Source: Candidatus Babeliales bacterium
Lineage (GTDB): Bacteria > Babelota > Babeliae > Babelales > RVW-14
Assembly: GCA_019749895.1 (NCBI GenBank)
Contig: JAIEPG010000001.1
Location: 173,954 to 237,953 of the forward strand
DNA length: 64,000 bases
Direction: 5' to 3'
This document shows, piece by piece, positions 32,758-40,634 of the stretch. How positions within the stretch are numbered: the first letter of the stretch is position 1; the number at the start of each line of letters is the position of its first letter. Below the pieces are notes generated by a model. The model searched no databases. It was not told the origin of the DNA and saw only the letters and a list, made by a program, of their open reading frames with translations. The translations under genes were made by a program, and so were the position numbers.

Positions 32758-34917
32758 TCATTCAAGGTTGAGTAAAATTTGGAAAATAGCTCCTGTTTTG
32801 GTTGCAAGCAGTTGGATATTGCCGCCCAACTGTGTAACAATGTCGTGAACAATTGCCAAGCCAAGTCCCATGTTTTTTTTGTTGCTAGAAACATAAGGCA
32901 AGAAAAGCTTATCGCGCATTCCTGCTTCAATGCCCGGGCCATTGTCGGCAATAATGAGCTCCAGCTTGTTGGTCTGTGGCAAAATTTTTGTTTCAATTTT
33001 AATCGACTTACTGCTTTCGTTTTTTTCGAGCAAGGCGCGTACGCTGTTGTCCAGCAAGTTAATGAGCACGCGTTTAATTTTTTTTATATCAGTTTTTATG
33101 ACTGGTGGGCTTTTGAGCAGGCAGGTAAAATGAATGCTGGGGTAGCTGACGCGGTAAAAGCGTAAAATTTCGGTAATAATATCGTTGAGGTCTGCTGTTT
33201 CAATGTGCGGGGCAGGCATTGAGGCAAACTCAGAAAAGTGCGCCGCCAAATCTTTGATAATATTAACTTGATGCAAAATGGTTGAGGTGCAATCCATAAA
33301 AATTGGTTCGTGTTCAAGTACCGGCCTGTATTTACGCTGGAGCCGCTGGGTTGCCAGTTGAATTGGTGTGAGGGGGTTTTTAATTTCATGTGCAACCTGT
33401 TTGGCTGCCTCTTGCCAGGTTTTAATTTTGCTTGCTTTTACAATGTCAGTTAAATCTTCAATGACAATCAACAGCCCTTTTTCTACATTGTTAGGACCGT
33501 TGCTGGTGCTAATGGCGGAAAGATGAATCATTAAAATTCTGTTTTCGCCTTTCACATTAAAACTGATTTCTTCAGAAAGAAATGAGCTTTCAGTCTTTGC
33601 TAGTTTGCGCGTCAGTTCAATAAATTTTGCTTTCACTTCGTGCCCAAAAAAGTTAACGCGTCTATTTTTAAAACGATTAAGATTTAAGTATTTGGCGACC
33701 AGCTCTTTTGCTGCCCGGTTGTTCATGGTGATGCGGGCAAATTTGTTAACAAAAAATACCGAAGCTTTCATATTTTCAAGGATCGCCAACATCTCGGTAT
33801 TTTTACTTTCAAGTTCTGTGTGTGCCCGGTTAACCGCACTAATCATTTCGTTAAAGCCGTGAGCAAGTGTGTGCAAATCGCTCGATTCATCGCAATTAAC
33901 ATGCACGTCCCAATGCCCGCTTTTTATGCGCTCGGTAGCTTCCAAAAGTTCTTGAATTGGCGTGCTAATGCCGCGGGCCAAGTAAAATGCGCACCAAATT
34001 GATAAAAACAAAATGAGCAGCGTGACCAAAATAAATGTAAACAGATAAATATAATAAATGGGGTTGCGCATTGACTGCAGCTGGTAGTAATCATCAAGTG
34101 AGTTTTGCATATCAATTAAATGCACGCGCGTGGCTGCGGGGTAGCGGTAGGCAACGCACAGATAGTTTTCGCCAATTTTTTGAACCCAGTACAGCGAGCC
34201 AAAAAAATCAAACACGCTGTCTTGGCGGGCTTGGTACTTGTGCAAGCGTGCCAAAAAAGCATCGCGCAGGTGTTTTACACTGCGGTCGTTAAACGTACGG
34301 TACAAGCGCCACCGTTCAATTTCTTGGTTCAAGCTGGTGACCAAATGCAACGGCTCTTGTGGCCAGCAGTAGACTGAACACTGTGCAAGAATGGGGCATT
34401 GTTCTTGTAAATCTTGGATTGTCTGCTCAAGTTCTTGCTGTGTGGTTGGGTTGTTGGCTGCTACCAACGTGCTGGCGGCTGCCAGTTCTTGGCGCAACGT
34501 TTGTGTTTGTGCTTTGTGTAGTTTCATGCCGCTTGCAAGGCCGGTGCTAATGCGCGCGTGGAACCAGTGGTCAATGCTGGTGGTAATAATTTTGCCGGCG
34601 GTAAAGAAAACAAAAAATGAAGGAATGACGGAAAAAAAAGTAAACGCAAAGAGTAAGTTGCGCTTAAACGCCGAGCCGGGCAGGCCTTTGTGCCGCTCAA
34701 TAAAAAGCTTAATGCTTTGCCGAATAATTAGGTACAGCAGTGCCACAATTACAATCACATGAACATTGATGAGTAAAAAAAAGAATGAGCGGTTAATGCC
34801 GGCGCCAATCAAGTTGTGTTTGCGTTGCAAAAAAAGCTCGAGCCAGCTGGTGACAAAAAGGGCACCAATGCTGAGCACGATAATGAGAAGGCGGCGTTTG
34901 TGTAATGGTTCGTTCAT
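32758..34917 (-). CDS. NtrY-like membrane sensor histidine kinase, 719 aa
   Basis: N-terminal transmembrane segments (about residues 10-28, 44-65, 86-108), an extracytoplasmic region, and another segment near 290-315. A HAMP linker (GISTPIQELLEATERIKSGHW) and a PAS-like region (about 375-475) follow. The dimerisation/phosphorylation site is VAHEIKNPLTPIQLATQRL with His510. The ATPase has INLLDNSVRALLE, DNGPGIEAG and MGLGLAIV. The loop GSAFKRNLLFAF before the third segment matches NtrY-type kinases. No response regulator gene is present in the window, so it is an orphan here. The signal is not evident from sequence. Confidence 0.9.
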   Translation of the reverse strand: MNEPLHKRRLLIIVLSIGALFVTSWLELFLQRKHNLIGAGINRSFFFLLINVHVIVIVALLYLIIRQSIKLFIERHKGLPGSAFKRNLLFAFTFFSVIPSFFVFFTAGKIITTSIDHWFHARISTGLASGMKLHKAQTQTLRQELAAASTLVAANNPTTQQELEQTIQDLQEQCPILAQCSVYCWPQEPLHLVTSLNQEIERWRLYRTFNDRSVKHLRDAFLARLHKYQARQDSVFDFFGSLYWVQKIGENYLCVAYRYPAATRVHLIDMQNSLDDYYQLQSMRNPIYYIYLFTFILVTLLILFLSIWCAFYLARGISTPIQELLEATERIKSGHWDVHVNCDESSDLHTLAHGFNEMISAVNRAHTELESKNTEMLAILENMKASVFFVNKFARITMNNRAAKELVAKYLNLNRFKNRRVNFFGHEVKAKFIELTRKLAKTESSFLSEEISFNVKGENRILMIHLSAISTSNGPNNVEKGLLIVIEDLTDIVKASKIKTWQEAAKQVAHEIKNPLTPIQLATQRLQRKYRPVLEHEPIFMDCTSTILHQVNIIKDLAAHFSEFASMPAPHIETADLNDIITEILRFYRVSYPSIHFTCLLKSPPVIKTDIKKIKRVLINLLDNSVRALLEKNESSKSIKIETKILPQTNKLELIIADNGPGIEAGMRDKLFLPYVSSNKKNMGLGLAIVHDIVTQLGGNIQLLATKTGAIFQILLNLE

Positions 34918-35019
34918 AAAATTTGTGGCTCGGTTTAAAAAAGATTGAGCAGTAAGCTTTTTTCGTAACCACTAAATTTTACTGGAAAACCTGTGAATGG
35001 CTATGTTTTAATAAAAAGA

Positions 35020-35055
35020 AAGAGGGGCTGCGCTTAAAAAAGCGCAGCCCCTCTT
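35020..35055 (-). terminator. Perfect 16-bp hairpin terminator
   Basis: AAGAGGGGCTGCGCTT and its exact complement enclose a four-base loop. On the minus strand CTCTTTCTTTTTATT follows. It lies 23 bases after the stop of the ankyrin-RING gene. Confidence 0.85.
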
Positions 35056-35078
35056 GTAGTTATTTCTTGAAAAGAAGA

Positions 35079-37364
35079 TTAATCGAGTTCGTCTAAATTA
35101 ATTTGGTTTCCGTTGCGGCTATGCTTTGCGCTTGTGCGTGAAGAGCTTGAGCTTGATGATGAGCCATTCCATGGACTATCACCTAAAGCCATTATTGGTT
35201 GGTACGCAACATCTGACAAATCTCCTGCTGCCAACATTTCTGCCAACCAATCTTCACGAGAACTCGAACTTGAAGCTGCTGAACTCGATGAGCTTGATGA
35301 ACTTGAACTCGAGCCTGGGAAAGATGGGCTTGGTGAGGTAAAGTTTGGATCGAGTGGATTTACAAAGATGCTTTCAGTTGGATTGCCACCAATTCCTGGA
35401 CATGTTCTTTTAAGTAGTGGCCTGCATACAGTACGAATTACTTGTGGTTCTCTATTTTGTTGCGTAAATTCTGTTGCTGCGCGACACAAAGGACATGTGG
35501 ACGGCAGATACATGTTGAGTTGTGCATCTGCTGCTTGCGTAATGCATGGTGGGCAAAAGTCGTGTCCGCAACCAAGGCTTGCGCATGGAGAGCCTTCTTC
35601 GAATGGTTCATAACAAATTGAGCAGTCATCTTCATCAGTTTTTTCAATACTTGTTGCCGCTTGGGGGCCATTGGCTTGTACGTCGTTTAAAAGGCGTGCA
35701 AGGGCTCGGTAACCTCTTCTGGTTGCGTTTGCTGCTGGCGTTTCGCCAATAAATTCGCCACTAGTGGTTGCAGCAGAAATGTTTGCGTCAGCTGCAATAA
35801 GTTCTCGTACGGTTGCGATATGCCCATATTCTGCTGCGAAATGAAGTGGGGTGGCGCCATGGTTGTCTGTCGCATTAACGTTTGCACCAGAAGCAATAAG
35901 GGTTTGCACGCAATTTAAATGGCCAAAGCTGGTAGTAACGATTAGTGGAGTTTCGCCGTTATTATTTGTAGCACTAATATTTGCACCAGCTGCAATAAGT
36001 TCTTGTACGCATGGAAGATGGCCGCTGTAAGCAGCCCAATGAAGTGGCGTTTCGCCGTCATTATTTGTTGCATCAACGTTTGCACCAAGCGTTATAAGTT
36101 CTTGCAAGCGTGCCAGATTGCCTGTTTGGGCTGCCGTAATAAGTTGGTCAGTGAGAAATTGTTGGGTTCTAGCATCAATAGTGGCACCAGCTGCGATAAG
36201 TGCTTGTGCGCATGCAGTACGGTCATGTTCTATTGCAACAAAAAGTGGGCTAAAGCCATTGCAAGCGCGATTAATATCCGAGCCAAGTTCAATAAGTCTG
36301 TTTACGTATGCGGTTTGTCCATGTTCTGCTGCAACATAAAGAGCTGTCCATCCGTTACTGTTTGGAGCATTAATATCTGCGCCAGCGCTAATTAGTTCTT
36401 GCAAGCGTACCAGATTGTTTGTTCGGGCAGCAGTAATAAGTTGGTCGGTGAGTCTTTGTTGAGTAGCAATGCTTATGGTACCACCAGCTGCTCTGATTCT
36501 TTCTGCGCAGGCGGTTTGGCCATGTTCAAGAGCAATAGACAATGCAGTAGAGCCATTGTAAGCGAGATTAACATTTGCGCCACATTCAATAAGTCTGTTT
36601 ACGCATTCGATGTGACCATATCGAGCTGCAAGAGAAAGTGGCGTAAGGCCATTGCAAGCTAAATTCATGTTAGCACCAGCAGTAATAAGAGCTTGTACGC
36701 ATGCGGCATGGCCATGTTGAGCTGCCAGATGAAGAGCGGTATAGCCGTCCCCGTTTGTGGTATAAAGAGGCCCGAAATGGCGTGCTTCTGCTATGCATGT
36801 GGCATGGCCGTATTGAGCAGCAGTATGGAGCGGGGTGTTGCCATTGTTGTCGATGATGCCTGTCAATGTGGTGTAATTTCTGAGTGCTTGCAAGCATGCG
36901 GTATAGCCATGGCGAGCTGCAACGTGAGCTGGCGTAATACCATGACGGTTTTGAATACGAATACTGGCGCCACGTTCAATAAGTAAGTGTATCAATGGAA
37001 TATTGTGTTGTGCAACGGCTTCATGAAGCGCAGTGGTGTAGATGTTGGCGTTGATATCTGCGCCATATTCAAGAAGGACTTGGGCGCATGCGGTGGAATA
37101 GCGGTTGTAAGCTGTCCAGCACAGTGGTGTTCTTGGTTCGCCGTGGAAGCGGTAGTTGTTATAATGTGCTTGATTAAGAACTGCTTCAGGCTCCAATCCA
37201 ATAAGTCGTTTCGCTTTCCACAACGTTAGGTTACCAAGAGCTTGCCTGAGTTGTTCAGGACTGTCTTGGTTAATAGCTTGGATAATGGGATTTCCTGCAG
37301 CGGGTAGTGCGTTGGCAGTTAAAGCCAAGGCAACAAAAAGTGAATAAGCAAGTTTTTTAAACAT
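35079..37364 (-). CDS. Exported ankyrin repeat protein with C3HC4 RING finger, 761 aa
   Basis: Signal peptide MFKKLAYSLFVALALTANALPA. About a dozen ankyrin repeats cover residues about 60-560 (TPLHTAAQYGHATCIAEA, TALHLAAQHGHAACVQALI, TPLHFAAEYGHIATVRELI). Residues 581-627 form a RING finger: CSIC, CGHDFCPPC, CPLC, with zinc ligands in C3HC4 order. The C-terminal 130 residues hold long Ser runs and end INLDELD. RING domains recruit ubiquitin-charged E2 enzymes, and bacteria have no ubiquitin. An exported ankyrin-RING protein therefore suggests a ubiquitin ligase for host targets, chosen by the ankyrin part. This is inference from domain architecture. A perfect terminator lies downstream. Confidence 0.9.
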   Translation of the reverse strand: MFKKLAYSLFVALALTANALPAAGNPIIQAINQDSPEQLRQALGNLTLWKAKRLIGLEPEAVLNQAHYNNYRFHGEPRTPLCWTAYNRYSTACAQVLLEYGADINANIYTTALHEAVAQHNIPLIHLLIERGASIRIQNRHGITPAHVAARHGYTACLQALRNYTTLTGIIDNNGNTPLHTAAQYGHATCIAEARHFGPLYTTNGDGYTALHLAAQHGHAACVQALITAGANMNLACNGLTPLSLAARYGHIECVNRLIECGANVNLAYNGSTALSIALEHGQTACAERIRAAGGTISIATQQRLTDQLITAARTNNLVRLQELISAGADINAPNSNGWTALYVAAEHGQTAYVNRLIELGSDINRACNGFSPLFVAIEHDRTACAQALIAAGATIDARTQQFLTDQLITAAQTGNLARLQELITLGANVDATNNDGETPLHWAAYSGHLPCVQELIAAGANISATNNNGETPLIVTTSFGHLNCVQTLIASGANVNATDNHGATPLHFAAEYGHIATVRELIAADANISAATTSGEFIGETPAANATRRGYRALARLLNDVQANGPQAATSIEKTDEDDCSICYEPFEEGSPCASLGCGHDFCPPCITQAADAQLNMYLPSTCPLCRAATEFTQQNREPQVIRTVCRPLLKRTCPGIGGNPTESIFVNPLDPNFTSPSPSFPGSSSSSSSSSSSAASSSSSREDWLAEMLAAGDLSDVAYQPIMALGDSPWNGSSSSSSSSRTSAKHSRNGNQINLDELD

Positions 37365-37394
37365 GATATAACCTCTCGAAATGATATAACCTCT
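37363..37394 (-). repeat. Duplicated ribosome-binding-site/start-codon context
   Basis: ATGATATAACCTCT occurs at 37363-37376 and again at 37381-37394. On the coding strand this is AGAGGTTATATCAT twice; only the gene-proximal copy completes ATG and opens the ankyrin-RING gene. The upstream copy reads ATT in place of the start codon. Confidence 0.8.
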
Positions 37395-37523
37395 TCAGAT
37401 AGATTTTTGACTATCTACACTCTTAGTTTATAGAAATATTGTCAATTTGGCAAATGGGCAAGAAGTGCCATTTTTTGTGTTTTGAGGGGCTTTTTATTGC
37501 TCATTTCGCTCGTTTTTCAACAT

Positions 37524-38669
37524 TTACTCATTGGTAACGGGGCCGTAGTTTTCTGCGTTGTTCTTATGATATTCTTGGGCAATTAACAGGCGACATAAAC
37601 CTCTTGCGTAATAAAAAGCGGTGTGGTTATGTCTATCTCGGGCATCAAGAAGTGCGCCTTTTTTTAAAAGTAGGCGTAAGCAGGCAATGCTATTTCTTCG
37701 TGTTGCCAGATGGAGAGGTGTTGACTTGTTGTTGTCTTGAGCGTCAATATGTGCGGTGTTCTTGATGAGTATTTGTGCAAGTTGGTTATGATTATTGTTG
37801 GCAGCCCAGTGAAGCGGGGTAGCTCCTTGTGCGTCTTGAACATTAACTGTTGCATCAAGAGTTTTAAGTTTTTTTGCTTGCATAAGAATTTGTTGAGTGC
37901 ATGCGATGTTGCCTTTTTTAGCTGCGTAGTGCAAAGGTGTTTGGTTATTCTTATCAAGAGTGTTAAGAGAAGCGCCATACATAATCAGTAATTCTGCGCA
38001 GCGTGGGTCTTTTTCTGGGTCAGTGGCTAAATGAAGAGTTGTTAGTTTGTTTCTGGTTTTAGCATTAACTTTAGCGCCATGTTCAAGAAGCTTTTGCATG
38101 CAAAGATGGTTATTGTTTTTAGTTGCCATGTGAAGCGGCATAAGGCCTGTGCATGGGCCAGATAGTGGCTTAAGGTTGGGGTTTGCGCCGCGTTCAAGCA
38201 ATAAACTTAAAGTAGCTAGGTTGTTATTGTGAACGGCGTAATGAACGGGTGTTAAGCCGTCATTATCGCGTACATCAAGGGAGATATTTTCCTTTTTAAG
38301 AAGTTCTTGTACGCATTCGGTATGGTCGTTTTCAACCGCAAGAAGAAGGGCATTAAGGCCTTTGTCTTCTCCATGGTAAGCAACAATGTTGACGTTTGTT
38401 CGTGGGTGCGCAAGGAGCATTTTGAGTGCCTTAAGGTTTCCTTTTTTAGCTGCTCTATAAATGGCTTTAGTGCCATTATAGTACATATTATTAGGATCGT
38501 TGTTGGGATCTTTTAAAAACTTGGTGAGTTTTTTCAAAAATCTGCTTTCTGTTGCTGGTGGGGTGGCATCAATTTCTGCGATGGCAGAAGAAGATGCTGG
38601 CATGGCCTTGGCTGTTAGTGCCAAAGCAATAAAAAATGAACCTATAAGTTTTTTATTAATAATCTTCAT
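37524..38669 (-). CDS. Exported ankyrin repeat protein, 381 aa
   Basis: Leader MKIINKKLIGSFFIALALTA-KAMPA is a signal peptide related to those of its two ankyrin-RING neighbours. About eight ankyrin repeats fill residues 65-365 (LTPVHYAVHNNNLATLSLLL, LMPLHMATKNNNHLCMQKLL, QTPLHYAAKKGNIACTQQIL, STPLHLATRRNSIACLRLLL). No RING, F-box or other domain follows; the protein ends shortly after the last repeat. It lies between the two ankyrin-RING genes on the same strand and probably arose from the same stock. Confidence 0.92.
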   Translation of the reverse strand: MKIINKKLIGSFFIALALTAKAMPASSSAIAEIDATPPATESRFLKKLTKFLKDPNNDPNNMYYNGTKAIYRAAKKGNLKALKMLLAHPRTNVNIVAYHGEDKGLNALLLAVENDHTECVQELLKKENISLDVRDNDGLTPVHYAVHNNNLATLSLLLERGANPNLKPLSGPCTGLMPLHMATKNNNHLCMQKLLEHGAKVNAKTRNKLTTLHLATDPEKDPRCAELLIMYGASLNTLDKNNQTPLHYAAKKGNIACTQQILMQAKKLKTLDATVNVQDAQGATPLHWAANNNHNQLAQILIKNTAHIDAQDNNKSTPLHLATRRNSIACLRLLLKKGALLDARDRHNHTAFYYARGLCRLLIAQEYHKNNAENYGPVTNE

Positions 38670-38701
38670 AATAACCTCCTGAACATGAGATTAAATAATT
38701 G

Positions 38702-40324
38702 TTATTCAGTATCTTGGCTGTTGCTTTCTGAATCTGCTTGTTCCGGTACAAGTGGGAGCACGCTACTTATTGGTGGTAGCATTTCAACAGGATCTGCGCT
38801 TGGGATAGTAGTTGTATCAACCACCGACGAGCTTGGCTGTGTGGTTGTAGAAGTGTCTGCTGATCTAAATACGCGAATTGTTGTTGGTTCGTTATTGTCT
38901 CGAGTAAATTCGGTTGCCGTGCGGCATAGAGGGCAGGTTGCTTGTTTTTTGTAATTAGCGCCGATTGTATTTCTTAAATGGTCATTGGTTTCAAGTTCTA
39001 TGCGCGCTGCATTTTTGATACAATCTTCGTGAAAATCATGACCGCAGTTGAGATGTGCGTATGTTTCATGTTCTTCAAAATCACCAAGGCAGATTGAGCA
39101 TGTTTCTTTTGAGATACTAGTTGAGGGTTTTTTTTCTGTTTGCGGAATAAAAAGTATAGCAACCGCATGATGATTAAGAGAAGCTGCAAGAATAGCTGGG
39201 GTTTGATTATTATTATTTTTTATTGTTGGGTTTGCTCCGCGTTCAAGAAGCATAGTTGTTGCGGTAACGTTGTTAGCTTCTACTGCATGGTGCAGCGCTG
39301 TTTCGCCATACTTGTTTTGTGCGTTAATAGTGAGTTTTGGGTCTTCCAACAGCAATTGATAAAGTTCTTGAACGTTATCAACAATTGCCCATTGAAGAGG
39401 AGTGAAACCATCTGAGTCAGGAATATTTTGGTTGGCGCCATGGTGCAAAAGTAGCTGTGCGCATGCTGGTGCATTACATTGAATTGCCAGATGAAGAGCT
39501 GTAGAGCCGCCTACATTTATTCTTGTGTCACCCTCAAAAGTTTCTGCGTCTTGAGCATCAATAAGAGCGAGGCCACCATTTTGGAGAAGTAATGCTAAAC
39601 ATGTGGTACGGCCTCCTTCTGCTGCCAAATGGACACAGGTTCGTTGTGTTGGAAATGCTCCAGGAGTTGAAACATGAGCACCGCGATTAAGAAGTAATTC
39701 TATACATGCTAGATGGCCATTTTGAGCAGCAAGGTGCAGTGCTGTTATATTTATGTATTCCCCTTCTGTTGGTGCTGTTGCAACGTTTGCTTGATTATCT
39801 AAGAGAAGCTTTAAACAGTCATACCAACCATTGTTGGCTGCAATGTGAAGTGCTGTTAGTCCCATAGTGTTTTGACAATTGACATCAGCGCCGTGTTCAA
39901 TAAGTACCTCCGCGCATGGTAGGTGGTTGCCAATGACTGCCAAGGCGAGTGCGGTTAAGCCTGCATTAAGAGATGCGGCGTTAACGTTGGCGCGTGGTTT
40001 GGTGTAGCGTTTTTTTAAAACACCCTTTTTCTTTGTTGCCAAAAGGAGCTTAACGCATTCAGTGTGGCCTTTCTCTGCAGCCCAATGAAGTGTATTTTTG
40101 CCTTCCCAAAAGATGGTATTAATATCGATTTTTTTATTTTTTTTCAAATACTTTTGAAGTTCTTTTGCATCGCCAGCGCTTGCGTGAACAATAATTTCGG
40201 GTAAAACATCAGCATTTTGCAAAGAGTTTGATGCTGGGCTTGATGATGCAGCGGGCAGAACGTTGGTAGTTAGTATAAGCGTCAAAAAAAGCGAACAGGT
40301 AAGTATTTTTTTGATGTTTTTCAT
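38702..40324 (-). CDS. Exported ankyrin repeat protein with RING-H2 finger, 540 aa
   Basis: The start was placed at the ATG at 40324 with a GAGG site. An upstream GTG adds only four residues. Signal peptide MKNIKKILTCSLFLTLILTT. About nine ankyrin repeats run over residues 50-385 (NTLHWAAEKGHTECVKLLLA, TALHIAANNGWYDCLKLLL, TALHHAVEANNVTATTMLL). Residues 409-467 form a RING-H2 finger: CSIC, CGHDFHEDC, CPLC (C3H2C3 ligand order), with a longer loop before the last pair than in the other RING gene. The tail is Ser/Thr-rich. Probable host-directed ubiquitin ligase by architecture, as inference. 32 bases upstream of the plain ankyrin gene, so likely co-transcribed. Confidence 0.9.
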   Translation of the reverse strand: MKNIKKILTCSLFLTLILTTNVLPAASSSPASNSLQNADVLPEIIVHASAGDAKELQKYLKKNKKIDINTIFWEGKNTLHWAAEKGHTECVKLLLATKKKGVLKKRYTKPRANVNAASLNAGLTALALAVIGNHLPCAEVLIEHGADVNCQNTMGLTALHIAANNGWYDCLKLLLDNQANVATAPTEGEYINITALHLAAQNGHLACIELLLNRGAHVSTPGAFPTQRTCVHLAAEGGRTTCLALLLQNGGLALIDAQDAETFEGDTRINVGGSTALHLAIQCNAPACAQLLLHHGANQNIPDSDGFTPLQWAIVDNVQELYQLLLEDPKLTINAQNKYGETALHHAVEANNVTATTMLLERGANPTIKNNNNQTPAILAASLNHHAVAILFIPQTEKKPSTSISKETCSICLGDFEEHETYAHLNCGHDFHEDCIKNAARIELETNDHLRNTIGANYKKQATCPLCRTATEFTRDNNEPTTIRVFRSADTSTTTQPSSSVVDTTTIPSADPVEMLPPISSVLPLVPEQADSESNSQDTE

Positions 40325-40519
40325 AATAAACCTCACAATTTTGGGATATGAGCCATTTTTTCGATAGTTATTTCTTTCTTATGTCCAGCCTACAATATAT
40401 TGTCAAATTGTCAATTTGTACAAAAAATGAGTCTTTTATCAAATAAATACGCTAGGTGCCTAATTTTCATAGAAAATCACCAATTTTCTTAAAAAAGCCC
40501 ATTTCTAAAGGCTTTCCAT

Positions 40520-40547
40520 TTGTTTATTGCTAAATTTGTGCTAGAAT
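40520..40547 (+). promoter_or_regulatory. Candidate promoter for the coiled-coil gene pair
   Basis: TTGTTT (40520-40525) and TAGAAT (40542-40547) are 16 bases apart, about 85 bases before the ATG at 40635. The whole 310-base gap 40325-40634 between divergent genes is AT-rich. It holds this candidate and otherwise nothing I can identify. Confidence 0.35.
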
Positions 40548-40634
40548 CATTCAGTTTTAAAAACACGATTGTTGTGTACGTACGAAAACTAAACAACCAA
40601 ATCCCGGTAACGGGGACTCATTGGGGGGTCAAAA

